Source: Lentisphaerae bacterium GWF2_49_21 (lineage in GTDB: Bacteria > Verrucomicrobiota > Lentisphaeria > Victivallales > GWF2-50-93). From it: DNA of 58,850 nucleotides. Below, piece by piece: positions 25,085-34,378 of this stretch. Below the pieces are notes generated by a model that ran no database searches, was not told the origin of the DNA, and saw only the letters and a program-made list of their open reading frames with translations. The position numbers were made by a program, and so were the translations under genes. Position 1 is the first letter of the stretch. Each line of letters opens with the position of its first letter. Where the stretch lies: positions 1 through 58,850 of the forward strand of contig MHBH01000086.1 in NCBI GenBank assembly GCA_001804805.1, in the 5' to 3' direction.

Positions 25085-26773
25085 ATGGATTTCAAATTAA
25101 CCAAGCTGAACGCCTATGCAATTGTGTTCCTCATATGGGCGGCAATATATCTTCCCGGGCTTGGCGCGTTCCATATCAACTTCAACGAAGGCCGCAGGAT
25201 AATGCCGGCCGTAGGGATGCTGGATACCGGCAACTGGAGGGTCCCCTCTCTTGCCGGAGAGGAATATTTCAAGAAGCCTCCGATGATAAACTGGCTTATA
25301 GCGGGCTCCTTCATAGTGTTCGGAGAAATGTCTGATTTTGCTGCAAGATTTCCGTCGGCGGTGGCCGTTCTGGCTTTTGTCACACTCCTTGTCCTGATGC
25401 CGTCGGGTTTCATGGATATCCGGACGAGATTTGCCGCAGCGATTATTTTTCTGACATCGGCAGGATGCATCGACAACGGAACCCAGGCCGAGATAGACAG
25501 TGTTTACGCATGTGTGACGGGAATGGCCATGATATCCTGGCTCAACCTATGGTCGGCCGGGAAGAAAAGCTCTCTGGCCCTCTGGCTGATACCCGGGATT
25601 ATAATTGGATTCGGGCTTCTTGTGAAAGGTCCGATAATACTTCTTTTCTTCTACATGGTGGTCATATCAGTACTGGCATATGAAAAAAGGCTCAGGGAGC
25701 TCCTGAGCCTCCATCATGCCCTGGGCATAATTGCAATGGTTGGTATTTTCATGTCCTGGATGCTGTCCGTTCCCGCATCGGCTCCGTCAGATGATGTGAA
25801 GTCAAAGATGGCCGGCACGTGGATAGCCGAGATGTGGCTGACATTCCAGGGTGAGGATTTGAATCTGCCGAAGTGGCCGTTGCGCGCCTCGGGTGCATTC
25901 CTGGGCCTGCTCCCATGGCTTTTATTCGCCCCGTTTCTTTTCAAGGAAAGTCATGTTTCGAAGATCCCTGATAAGGACAGGCTTCTTTTCAAGGGGTGCC
26001 GGTTTGCGGTGATCGCAGCCTTGATCATAGTGAATCTCATGCCTGCGGTAAAGGCGAGATATTCGCTGCCGATCTACGGGCTGGCCCTGACGCTTATCGG
26101 CTGGATGCTCATTGCCGGAACTTCTTCTTCAATGGTTGAAAAGCTCTGGAGGCGGCTGCTCCTGGCAATATCGGGAATTGCAGCTCTTGCCTGTCTTCTT
26201 TCGGTTGTGACAATAATTGCAGGAGGCATCGGGAGCCTGTCTTTCATTCCCGGAGATGTCATCGTGAATGTTAATTCCGCAATATCCGGCATCCGTTCTT
26301 CAGTTTTCCTCATGGCATCAGGATTCCTTGCATCAGCCCTGTCGTGTGCGGCATTCTTTTTCATCCTGAAGAAGAACGAGATGATCTCCGGGAATTTCAA
26401 CCTGGTCCTCGCGAGCGGAGTGGTTGCCGCGTTGCTGGGCCTTTCAGTTGCGAGCTTCGCTCTTCCTGTTGCAGCACGGTACCAGAAGGGGCATGACAAG
26501 GCGGGGGCGGAGATAAGTTCAATGATAAAGGGCGGCACGCTCCATGCCTATAAAGTCACATGCGAACCTTTCCTTTTCTACATACGTCCGCCGGTCAAGT
26601 TCTTCATGAAGCCGGAGCAGGTGCACGAGAAAGTAAAATATCTGCTATACCGGTCGGACATGCAGGCGGAAGTTGATGGATCGGGGATCCTGTCAGGCCG
26701 GAATCCGCGTGTGACAAGCAAGTTCATGAACAGAAAATACAACTATACGCTTGTAGAGCTTGACGTCAGATAA
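25085..26773 (+). CDS. ArnT-like (GT39/GT83) membrane glycosyltransferase
   Basis: This 562-residue protein has about 12 membrane helices and the PMT_2/ArnT layout. A first periplasmic loop carries NEGRRIMPAVGM followed by GNWRVPSLAGEEYFKKPPMINWLIA, the typical region after the catalytic acid. Here the loop reads FNEGRR where relatives usually have DE. It would transfer a sugar from a polyprenyl phosphate to a lipid or protein outside the membrane. It is the last gene of the operon starting at 22356, and with the GT2 enzyme gives a donor-and-transferase pair. Confidence 0.88.
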   Translation: MDFKLTKLNAYAIVFLIWAAIYLPGLGAFHINFNEGRRIMPAVGMLDTGNWRVPSLAGEEYFKKPPMINWLIAGSFIVFGEMSDFAARFPSAVAVLAFVTLLVLMPSGFMDIRTRFAAAIIFLTSAGCIDNGTQAEIDSVYACVTGMAMISWLNLWSAGKKSSLALWLIPGIIIGFGLLVKGPIILLFFYMVVISVLAYEKRLRELLSLHHALGIIAMVGIFMSWMLSVPASAPSDDVKSKMAGTWIAEMWLTFQGEDLNLPKWPLRASGAFLGLLPWLLFAPFLFKESHVSKIPDKDRLLFKGCRFAVIAALIIVNLMPAVKARYSLPIYGLALTLIGWMLIAGTSSSMVEKLWRRLLLAISGIAALACLLSVVTIIAGGIGSLSFIPGDVIVNVNSAISGIRSSVFLMASGFLASALSCAAFFFILKKNEMISGNFNLVLASGVVAALLGLSVASFALPVAARYQKGHDKAGAEISSMIKGGTLHAYKVTCEPFLFYIRPPVKFFMKPEQVHEKVKYLLYRSDMQAEVDGSGILSGRNPRVTSKFMNRKYNYTLVELDVR

Positions 26774-26827
26774 GGCCTAATGTTCTCTTGATACTTGAGC
26801 AGATTTCAAAACTATCGTTTTGACATA

Positions 26828-26908
26828 CAGGTGTCAGGTGTCAGAAAAAGCTGAATATATGTGTCTTGTATGTATTACTCCTTCCTGAACACTGACACCT
26901 GAACACTG
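26828..26908. repeat. Inverted GGTGTCAG words in the gap after the glycan operon
   Basis: CAGGTGTCAGGTGTCAG at 26828-26844 is matched in inverted form by CTGACACCTGAACAC near 26890. Similar words (CCTGACACCTGACACCTG) occur at 43506-43523. The 26774-26937 gap contains nothing else. Confidence 0.45.
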
Positions 26909-26937
26909 TCAATTACTGACTTTTGCAATTGGCTCAC

Positions 26938-27249
26938 TTACTTGCTAGTTTCCTGGGATACCGCCTTCCACTTGCCGTTTTCCTTCTTGAAGGTGAATTT
27001 CCAGGTGACTTTCGGGCCAGCCATTTCGGCGGCCTCCATTTTGCAGATTGCGGTGGCCGTTTCATCCTTCTCCTCGACTTTCTCGAAGCTTGCAACCTTC
27101 ATGTCCATGCTCCTGCTCTTGCAGTATTCCCTTACGGCGGCCTCATATGGTCCTGTATTGACGGTTACATCATCCTTGGAACCGCAGGCGGAAAGGAAAG
27201 TCATCAGGACAGCCAGTGAAAAACATGCGATCATCAGCTTTTTCATCAT
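26938..27249 (-). CDS. Small lipoprotein
   Basis: This is a 103-residue protein with a lipobox (TFLSAC, Cys22) after a short hydrophobic segment. The remainder is a small alpha/beta domain ending in WKFTFKKENGKWKAVSQE, a pattern common in small NTF2-like or DUF4878-like periplasmic proteins. The resemblance is weak and the function unknown. It is transcribed on its own, opposite to its neighbours. Confidence 0.7.
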   Translation of the reverse strand: MMKKLMIACFSLAVLMTFLSACGSKDDVTVNTGPYEAAVREYCKSRSMDMKVASFEKVEEKDETATAICKMEAAEMAGPKVTWKFTFKKENGKWKAVSQETSK

Positions 27250-27353
27250 GCACCTCGATATTTATTTTTAGGAAAGGGATTTTTTAAAATAATAACGCTT
27301 CAAGCAATAAAGTCAAAATTGATTTTAGGGGTTCCCTTGATAATAAGCCGCTC

Positions 27354-28952
27354 ATGCAATATTTTTATGGCAATTATAACTGTTATACGTTGGGCGGGAA
27401 TTTGAAAAACACGTACATATGTCCTTCATGCAAGCAGGAGTTCGCCTGGGATGACTCCCTGGACGAAACCATGATACGGTGTCCGATGTGCAAGGTTGAG
27501 ATGGCGGCTCCCGCTCCTCTCCTGCCGAGAGGCTCCGAGGTAGGGGATTACCTTATAAAGGAACGGATCGGGGTCGGGGGCATGGGAGAAGTCTATCTTG
27601 CCGAGCAGAAGTCCATGAAACGTCCGGTCGCACTGAAAATACTCCATGAGGATCTGATCCAGGACAAGGCCTATCTTGAAAGGTTCTACAGGGAGGTCCG
27701 CATCCTTGCCCAGATAGAGCACTCGAACGTCGTGAAGGCCATTGAAGCCGGCTACACCGGCAACGTCTATTATTTTTCAATGACATTCATAGAGGGCAAG
27801 GACATCAAGAGACTGCTTGACGAGGGCAGGAAGTTCACTGAGACGGAGGCCCTCCAGATAATCTCCGGGATAGCCGACGCCTTGAAATATGCCTGGGAAA
27901 AACACGGGATCCTCCACAGGGACATAAAGCCCGCAAACATAATGCTCACACCTGAAAATGAAGTGAAGCTCATGGATCTGGGCATATCCAAGAAGACGAA
28001 AGGCGAGGACGTCGAGCTTACAATGGCCGGCATGATGGTTGGTTCTCCTCAGTATGTGAGCCCCGAACAGGCGAAGGCGCTCAAGGACATTGATTTCAGG
28101 GCTGACATGTATTCGCTTGGCGCGACTCTCTACCATCTTCTTACAGGTTCCCCCCCTTATCCAGGCGACAATGCCATGGAAGTGCTGGCAAGGCATCTGG
28201 ATGAGCCAGTGCCGGATCCAAGGAAGCTGCGCCCTGACATATCTGAAGCCACAGTCGAGCTGATAAATGTCATGATGGCCAAGAACAAGGAAGACAGATT
28301 TTCGAACTGGGATGACTGCATGAACGAGATGAAAGACATAATGGACGACCTGTCAGAGCCCGTTAAAACTCCAAGCTCTGAAGGTGCTGCTGGAAGCCCG
28401 CAGAAGGTTCCGCCTTCAGCTACTGCGGACACGAAACCAAAGGTGAAAAAGTCATATGGCAAGGCGTTGAAGATTGCGGTTTATGCCATGCTGTTCATTA
28501 TCTGCATTGTCGGCTTTGTCTTTGTCGTGAAAAAAGGAATGAAAGATGCAAAGAGGGACCGGGCGAAGAGCCTGTTCAATGAAGCTGTAAATTTCATTGA
28601 TAACAATCCGGAGCCTGCCAGTTTCAGGAAGGCGATTGCCATGCTGGAAAACGTCAAGAAGGTCGGGGAACCATATTATTCCGCAGAGGCGGAAATTCAG
28701 ATGGATATGATACTTGAGAAGGCGCAGAAGATAAAGAGCAAAAGGAAGCAGGGCCAGCAGAGGGACGCTCTCGAGGAGCTCAAGAAGAAATCCTACGAAT
28801 ATGAGAAGGCCGGCGAGTTCGACAAGGCTATTGCTTTCTGGCAGAATTACCAGAAGGGCGGCCAGTATGCTAAGGAATTTGATTTTGAAATAAACAAGGC
28901 GGTTGATTACCTCAACAGGAAGAAGAAAAGCAGCGAGGAGGGGATTGAATGA
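27354..28952 (+). CDS. Membrane-bound serine/threonine protein kinase with N-terminal zinc ribbon
   Basis: This is a 532-residue Hanks-type kinase. A zinc ribbon (CPSC, CPMC; residues 23-46) precedes the kinase domain (about 65-330), with GVGGMGEVY, the VALK lysine, the catalytic loop HRDIKPANIM and DLG in place of DFG. A single membrane helix follows at about 375-396. The external or C-terminal part is a coiled, TPR-like region (residues 400-532). The ATG at 27354 has no ribosome site. A TTG at 27402, after GGCGGGAA, would start the protein at MKNTYICPSC and is a good alternative. The gene overlaps the next by four bases (ATGA). Confidence 0.93.
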   Translation: MQYFYGNYNCYTLGGNLKNTYICPSCKQEFAWDDSLDETMIRCPMCKVEMAAPAPLLPRGSEVGDYLIKERIGVGGMGEVYLAEQKSMKRPVALKILHEDLIQDKAYLERFYREVRILAQIEHSNVVKAIEAGYTGNVYYFSMTFIEGKDIKRLLDEGRKFTETEALQIISGIADALKYAWEKHGILHRDIKPANIMLTPENEVKLMDLGISKKTKGEDVELTMAGMMVGSPQYVSPEQAKALKDIDFRADMYSLGATLYHLLTGSPPYPGDNAMEVLARHLDEPVPDPRKLRPDISEATVELINVMMAKNKEDRFSNWDDCMNEMKDIMDDLSEPVKTPSSEGAAGSPQKVPPSATADTKPKVKKSYGKALKIAVYAMLFIICIVGFVFVVKKGMKDAKRDRAKSLFNEAVNFIDNNPEPASFRKAIAMLENVKKVGEPYYSAEAEIQMDMILEKAQKIKSKRKQGQQRDALEELKKKSYEYEKAGEFDKAIAFWQNYQKGGQYAKEFDFEINKAVDYLNRKKKSSEEGIE

Positions 28953-29482
28953 TCAGCGAAACAGATATTTATAAGATTGAAAGGCCTTCGCCGATGCTGC
29001 TGAAGCTCTACGTGATCAGGAGCATATTGTCGGGACCGTTCATAATATTTTCACTGCCTGTCCTTCTTTTCAGGTATTACACCCTCAGATATAGTTTTGA
29101 CAACGAGGGCATAGGCATGAAATGGGGTTTCATATTCCGCAAGGAGGTGAATCTCACCTATGCAAGAATCCAGGATATCCATCTTACATCGGGTCTTGTC
29201 CAGAGGTGGCTGGGGTTGGCTGACGTGAAGATCCAGACCGCCTCCGGCAGCTCTGAACCTGAGATGACAATCGAAGGGATTATCGAATACGAGAAGCTCA
29301 GGGATTTCCTGTATGCCAGGATGCGCGGCTACAAGGATATGGGTGCGGTGAAACCAGTAGTATCTGCGTCCATCACCGCCGGACAAGGCGTGCTCGGGGC
29401 GGATGCATTGAAGATACTTGCCGATATCAGGGATGAGCTCAAGGCCGCCAGGGAGGCGCTGGAAAAAGTTTCAGGGAAGTGA
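28949..29482 (+). CDS. Bacterial PH-domain membrane protein (bPH2/YdbS type)
   Basis: This is a 177-residue protein with a hydrophobic pair of helices at about 20-45 followed by a bPH2 (DUF304) domain of about 60-125. The family motifs are present: YSFDNEGIGMKWGFIFRKEVNLTYARIQDIHLTSGLVQRWLGLADVKIQTA. This is the YdbS/YdbT-type fold. A C-terminal helix (about 150-177) is coiled. Coupled to the kinase by an ATGA overlap, and followed after 7 bases by a second PH protein. It may be a kinase partner or target; that is inference. Confidence 0.88.
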   Translation: MISETDIYKIERPSPMLLKLYVIRSILSGPFIIFSLPVLLFRYYTLRYSFDNEGIGMKWGFIFRKEVNLTYARIQDIHLTSGLVQRWLGLADVKIQTASGSSEPEMTIEGIIEYEKLRDFLYARMRGYKDMGAVKPVVSASITAGQGVLGADALKILADIRDELKAAREALEKVSGK

Positions 29483-29489
29483 GTGAAGC

Positions 29490-30269
29490 ATGTACCAGTT
29501 CGTCAAGAATATTGTCCTAAGGGTGCTGAGAGTACCGCCGGAACCCCTTGACCCGATGGGTGAAGTGGGGAGCCTGAAAGTTTTCAGGGCATCTCCTAAT
29601 TTCTTCAAATACAGGCTGTATGTCTGGATTCTTGGAAATGTCTTCTCCGCCTTTCTGCTCGCCCTTGGCGCGGGCATATCCTTTGCGCATATGTTGAAGA
29701 CGCATGCTCCAGCCACAGGATTCATGCTTGCCTTGTTATCCCTTGCAGGAATCTGCGTGATCGGCCTGGTCCATCTCATAATATCCTTCATAATGCTCAG
29801 GCTGGACTACGAGATGCGATGGTACAAGATCACCGACCGGAGCCTTAGGATAAGGGAGGGGATTGTCTTTGTGAGGGAAATGACAATGACCTTCGCCAAC
29901 ATACAGAACATCTCAATTTCCCAGGGGCCGATACAGCGTTTTTTCAAGATCGCGGATCTCAAGGTGGAAACTGCCGGCGGCGGCGGAGCCATACAGGCGG
30001 ATCACAATGCCCAGAGCCAGATGTTCTCTATGCATATAGGGATATTCAGGGGGATCGACAATTGTGAAGAAGTCCGCAACACCATGCTTGCCAGGCTCAA
30101 GAAGCTGAGGGACAGCGGTCTTGGGGACACCGACGACCATCAGCATCCGGCGATTCCTGCTCCAGTCAATCAGGCGGGAGAAGCCGAAGGCCTGATGGAA
30201 GTCCTGAAATCCATGCATTCGGAGGCATGTCTTCTCAGGAAAAGTGCTGCCAGCCTGCGGATCAGCTGA
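29490..30269 (+). CDS. Second bacterial PH-domain membrane protein
   Basis: This is a 259-residue protein with two membrane helices (about 45-68 and 73-95) and a bPH2 domain at about 100-165 (YKITDRSLRIREGIVFVREMTMTFANIQNISISQGPIQRFFKIADLKVETAGG). A 90-residue tail ends in helices. It is homologous in domain to the preceding protein but longer. The RBS is weak (GTGAGTGAAGC). The pair recalls the ydbS-ydbT pairs of other bacteria, here linked to a kinase. Confidence 0.88.
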   Translation: MYQFVKNIVLRVLRVPPEPLDPMGEVGSLKVFRASPNFFKYRLYVWILGNVFSAFLLALGAGISFAHMLKTHAPATGFMLALLSLAGICVIGLVHLIISFIMLRLDYEMRWYKITDRSLRIREGIVFVREMTMTFANIQNISISQGPIQRFFKIADLKVETAGGGGAIQADHNAQSQMFSMHIGIFRGIDNCEEVRNTMLARLKKLRDSGLGDTDDHQHPAIPAPVNQAGEAEGLMEVLKSMHSEACLLRKSAASLRIS

Positions 30270-30317
30270 CATCCAATTTTGAAATCAGGATTTAATGGAC
30301 TGAAGGGAACTTCTGAC

Positions 30318-31142
30318 TTGGATAAAATATTCCTACTCTTATTCCTTTTTCTCATTCCCGTGATCTTCATTGTTTTCAGGAGAACAAGGAAGCTGAGGAG
30401 GCGTGCCCGGCTGTCAAAGATGGATTTCCCGCCAAAGTGGGAGGATATTTTAGGAAAGAATGTGCCGCCCTACAGGAAAATGCCGGATGGGCTGAAAGGC
30501 CAGCTGCGGAGCCACATCAGGATTTTCCTTGGCGAGAAAAGCTTTGAAGGCTGCAGCGGCCAGAAGATAGATGACGAGATAAGGGTTGTTGTTGCGGCAT
30601 TCGCATGCATCCTCCTCCTCAACAGGAAGACAGACTATTATCCTGAACTTTCGTCCATCCTGGTGTATCCTGATGCATACTGGGTCAATGAGGAATTCCA
30701 TGTCGGCGGACAGGCCATCAGATCAAAGGCTGTAAACCTCGGCGAGTCCTGGGAGAACGGATCAGTCATCCTCTCCTGGAGCCAGATAAAGGAGGAGCTT
30801 GCCGATGAGAACTGCGGACAAAGCCTGATCATACATGAATTTGCGCATCAGGTTGATGCCGAAGACGGCTTCATGAACGGCCTTCCTGAACTTGGCGAGG
30901 GCTCAAATTACGGGCAATGGGCGAAGGTGTTTGCCAGGGAATATGAGGATCTCAGGGAAGGGGCGTTGAAGGGGAATTATGATGTCATAGATGATTATGG
31001 GAGGAAGGATCCCTCTGAGTTTTTTGCAGTTGCAACGGAGGGATTCTTCCTCAAGGCTGCTGAAATGAAGGACAGGCATCCCGAACTATATGGGGAGCTG
31101 AGCAGGTTTTTCAAGGTTGATCCGTCGCAATGGAGTGTATAG
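30318..31142 (+). CDS. mtfA: MtfA-type zinc metallopeptidase
   Basis: This is a 274-residue protein with an N-terminal membrane helix (MDKIFLLLFLFLIPVIFIVF), unlike the soluble E. coli MtfA. The peptidase domain has the zinc motif HEFAHQVDAEDG near residues 171-182, and the downstream glutamate region DPSEFFAVATEGFF. E. coli MtfA is known for binding Mlc and as an aminopeptidase; no Mlc is seen here. The start is a TTG at 30318 after GAAGGGA; a farther in-frame TTG at 30279 lacks a ribosome site. It closes the kinase operon after a 48-base gap. Confidence 0.85.
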   Translation: MDKIFLLLFLFLIPVIFIVFRRTRKLRRRARLSKMDFPPKWEDILGKNVPPYRKMPDGLKGQLRSHIRIFLGEKSFEGCSGQKIDDEIRVVVAAFACILLLNRKTDYYPELSSILVYPDAYWVNEEFHVGGQAIRSKAVNLGESWENGSVILSWSQIKEELADENCGQSLIIHEFAHQVDAEDGFMNGLPELGEGSNYGQWAKVFAREYEDLREGALKGNYDVIDDYGRKDPSEFFAVATEGFFLKAAEMKDRHPELYGELSRFFKVDPSQWSV

Positions 31143-31204
31143 GATTGACTATTCAGCATTCATATGTTAACTTATCGCTTCAAATATAATTAGGGAATAT
31201 CCCC

Positions 31205-31624
31205 ATGAAAAACATCTATCTTGTACTGGCGCTTATGATTTTCATCTGTGGCTGCTCCTCCGCTCCTGAGCAGAAGAAGGATGTTTTAGCTCCTGAAATG
31301 CCTGGAGTCGCTCCGGCTGAGATGAAGGACACCGGAAACCTGGATACGGCCTTCAAGGACAACAAGAGACGGCTAGAGCATGCGATCATCGCAAGGGACA
31401 GGTACATCCAGCTCCTGAGAGACGCTAAAACGGTTGAAGAGGTCGACAGGATCAAGACATCCCTCGGCAGGGCCCAGGAGGATGTAGAATTCCTCCAGCT
31501 GGAACTTGAGGAGGCGCCGCACCAGAAATTCGAGCACAAGACTTATATCTACGGACCGCTGGGATGGGTTGTCCTGCTCACTGAGTTCACCCTCAAGAGG
31601 CTTTATATAATCTACGAATGGTGA
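31205..31624 (+). CDS. Small DUF4349-like lipoprotein
   Basis: This is a 139-residue protein with a lipobox (FICGC, Cys16). A helical segment (ARDRYIQLLRDAKTVEEVDRIKTSLGRAQEDVEFL) has the pattern typical of DUF4349. The C-terminus ends YGPLGWVVLLTEFTLKRLYIIYEW, a hydrophobic tail. It is a candidate periplasmic or outer-membrane anchored protein. Function unknown. It converges with the histidine kinase gene 12 bases away. Confidence 0.7.
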   Translation: MKNIYLVLALMIFICGCSSAPEQKKDVLAPEMPGVAPAEMKDTGNLDTAFKDNKRRLEHAIIARDRYIQLLRDAKTVEEVDRIKTSLGRAQEDVEFLQLELEEAPHQKFEHKTYIYGPLGWVVLLTEFTLKRLYIIYEW

Positions 31625-31636
31625 ACCGAGATTTCC

Positions 31637-34378
31637 TTAGATCCTGCAGCTTTTCATCAGGGCCTCATTTATCAGATCCGGCAGCCATGAGATCTTAAGC
31701 GGCCTTCTCATGAATATCAAGCTCTTCCTGCTCTTGAAAGTCTCAGGAACCTGGGATTCAGACGTGAGCACTATTATTTCAGAGCTGTCGGACGCCTCCT
31801 TGAGCTTTTCAATGTCAAAGCCAGGAATATCCCTCTCGAAGAAACAAAGGGTGAAAGGCTGGTTTTTCCTGGCTGCAGCGCTGATCAAGCTTATGCCTTG
31901 TTCAAAATCCTCGGAACTCTCGCATTCTATGTTCAACGCTGAAATCTGGCTGCACAGTGATTCACGGCTTATATGGTTGTCGTCGGCGACGAGGATGCTG
32001 ACAGGCCCGGATTCAAAATCGAAAAGAAGATCACGTCCTGGGACTGACGACATCAGCGGCAGATGGAATATGCAGTAGAAATCCGAGCCTTTCCCTGCGA
32101 AGCTCGTAAGTCCTATCTCCCCCCCCATCAGCTCCATCAGGCGCTTGCATATGGGGAGCCCGAGGCCCGCACCTCCATAACGCCTTGTGATGGACGCATC
32201 CAGCTGGGTGAACTTCTCGAAAATGAATTTCTGGGATTCCTCCGGAACTCCTGAGCCAGTGTCGATCACATCGATCCTTATCTTCGCCGAGATGCCGTCG
32301 GTCTCCAGGCATGATGCCTTGATGAGCACATGGCCTTTCTTTGTGAATTTGACGGCATTGACGGTAAGATTGATAAGCACCTGCCTTATCCTGATCGCGT
32401 CCCCTATCACGTATCGAGGCGTGCCTTGTTCGAAGCTTACTATGAGCCTGAGCCTTTTTTCCGCGGCGGCGACTGAATTTATATGCACGACATCCTCTAT
32501 GGTCTCCAGCATGTCAAGAGGTTCCTTCTGGATGTCAAGCTTGCCGGCTTCGATCTTGGACATGTCCAGGATGTCGTTTATGAGCGAAAGCAGCATCCTG
32601 GAAGAAGTGCATATCGCGGTGGCGTATTCGACCTGTTCAGGAGAAAGCTTCGATGACTGCAGGAGCTCGGCCATCCCAAGGATGCTGTTCATGGGCGTCC
32701 TGATCTCGTGCGACATGTTCGCCAGGAATTCGCTCTTGGCCTTGTTCGCGGATTCAGCGGACTCCATGGCCTGCTTCAGGGATCTTTCATATGCCTTCCG
32801 CTCGGAAACATCCTCCTTGAAACCGATGAAATGGGTGATCTGCCCATTGTTCATTATGGGGGAGATGGAGACAAACTCCCAGTAGAGGTCGCCATTTTTC
32901 TTTTTGTTCTGGAACTCTCCCTTCCATTCCTTTCCGGCAAGGAGCATACTCCACATCTGCTTGTAATATTCAGGGCCTTGGACACCGGATTTCTGTATGT
33001 TCATGTTCCTGCCGATGACTTCCTTCATGGTGTATCCGGTGAGCTTTGTGAATTTAGGATTCACGTATTCTATGTTTCCGTTCATGTCCGTGATGACAAT
33101 GCTTGCCGGACTGTGTTCGACCCCGAGCACGAGCATGTTGAATTCAGCCTGCATATGCTGCCTTTCAATGGCGGCCCCGATGATGTTGGCTGAACTTTTC
33201 AGGACTTTTATCTCAGGTTCGGACCAGGATCTTTCATGCCGTGTCTCAATGAAGCTTATCTGCCCCCACCACTTGTCAGCGGACTTGATCGGAATGACAA
33301 GGATGGACTTTATGTTCAAGGCGGTGAGGAGGCCCCTCTCGTTTTCAGGGAATCCTGCAGCGTTTCCATATATGGTGCCGCCATTCTCAAGGATTTCCTG
33401 CCATCTTTCGAATCCAGAGCTGCTGAATGAGAAATCCTGGAGGATAGGATTTCCGCTCTGCCTCTGTGCGTTTTCCAGGGCCCATTCGTATTTCAGGTTC
33501 GTCGTAATTTCACCGGAGTCGTCCGGAAGATTGTTTTCGCAGATGAAGACCGAATTCAGATCCGCCGCCTTGCCTACCTTTGCAAGGGCATCATTGATTG
33601 CCGATTCGAAATCGGGCAGCTTGATGAGGCTTTCCGAACAATAGCTGGCGGCTTCGAGAATGATGTTCTGGCGCTTGAGGATCTTCTCAATGTCCTCCCT
33701 GTCCTTTATCTCCCTTGTGAGGTTTTCATTGACGGAGTGGAGCTTCTCCGTCCTGTCGGACACCATCTTCTCAAGCTGGAGCCTGTATTGCTGGAGTTCC
33801 TCTTCGCTCTTCTTTCGCTCGGATATGTCGCGCCAGCTCGAAAGTATTTCCAAGCTCTGCCCGCTCTTTGGTGAAAGGAGCACGCGGTTGACCGATTCAA
33901 TCCAGATGCTTGTCCCGTCCTTGCGGAGGAATTTGAATATTATCTGGAGTCCGGTGTTCTCCGGAATTGCGAAGATCGCATCAAACGTCTTCCTGTCGTC
34001 CTCATGGATGCGTTCATGGAACCTGGCCCCCTCAAGCTCTCCTGAAGCAAACCCAAGCACCCTCTCGCAGGAGGGTGAGAAGTATGTGGCATTGTCGGGT
34101 GAAGACAGCCTTACGAGTACGTCATGGGAATTGTCGGCGAGTATGCGGTACCTTTCCTCGCTGTCCTGCAGAAGCTTTCTGTTTTTCACCATGAGATGGT
34201 GCAGGTATAGCAGGAATATGGAGAACATCAGGAGGACGAATGTCGCACAGAACCATAGGAAATCACGGTTCAAGTATAGAGGCACAGGAGCATCGGCTTC
34301 CGAAGAGTCGGCGGCGAGCGCCGTGATAGATGGCGCTATGGCTGCAAGCACGTAAAATATTTTTGCCCAGATTCTCAT
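31637..34378 (-). CDS. Multi-sensor histidine kinase with a degenerate receiver domain
   Basis: This is a 913-residue hybrid kinase. A signal-like helix (1-23) and a membrane helix (about 40-62) precede PAS (72-195), coiled coil, GAF (about 250-410), a second PAS (about 425-545), HisKA with SHEIRTPMNS, HATPase (GGAGLGLPIC) and a C-terminal receiver fold (about 795-913). In the receiver, VSILVADDN holds the metal acids, but the phospho-acceptor position reads FFERDIPGF. Glu848 replaces Asp, and the late Lys is Arg892. So it likely cannot be phosphorylated. No separate response regulator lies nearby. Four-base overlap with the MEMO gene upstream. Confidence 0.92.
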   Translation of the reverse strand: MRIWAKIFYVLAAIAPSITALAADSSEADAPVPLYLNRDFLWFCATFVLLMFSIFLLYLHHLMVKNRKLLQDSEERYRILADNSHDVLVRLSSPDNATYFSPSCERVLGFASGELEGARFHERIHEDDRKTFDAIFAIPENTGLQIIFKFLRKDGTSIWIESVNRVLLSPKSGQSLEILSSWRDISERKKSEEELQQYRLQLEKMVSDRTEKLHSVNENLTREIKDREDIEKILKRQNIILEAASYCSESLIKLPDFESAINDALAKVGKAADLNSVFICENNLPDDSGEITTNLKYEWALENAQRQSGNPILQDFSFSSSGFERWQEILENGGTIYGNAAGFPENERGLLTALNIKSILVIPIKSADKWWGQISFIETRHERSWSEPEIKVLKSSANIIGAAIERQHMQAEFNMLVLGVEHSPASIVITDMNGNIEYVNPKFTKLTGYTMKEVIGRNMNIQKSGVQGPEYYKQMWSMLLAGKEWKGEFQNKKKNGDLYWEFVSISPIMNNGQITHFIGFKEDVSERKAYERSLKQAMESAESANKAKSEFLANMSHEIRTPMNSILGMAELLQSSKLSPEQVEYATAICTSSRMLLSLINDILDMSKIEAGKLDIQKEPLDMLETIEDVVHINSVAAAEKRLRLIVSFEQGTPRYVIGDAIRIRQVLINLTVNAVKFTKKGHVLIKASCLETDGISAKIRIDVIDTGSGVPEESQKFIFEKFTQLDASITRRYGGAGLGLPICKRLMELMGGEIGLTSFAGKGSDFYCIFHLPLMSSVPGRDLLFDFESGPVSILVADDNHISRESLCSQISALNIECESSEDFEQGISLISAAARKNQPFTLCFFERDIPGFDIEKLKEASDSSEIIVLTSESQVPETFKSRKSLIFMRRPLKISWLPDLINEALMKSCRI

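Noticed and set aside
31971-32885. Overlapping plus-strand frames under the histidine kinase
   Set aside because: They mirror the kinase gene in other frames, have no signals, and change frame often.
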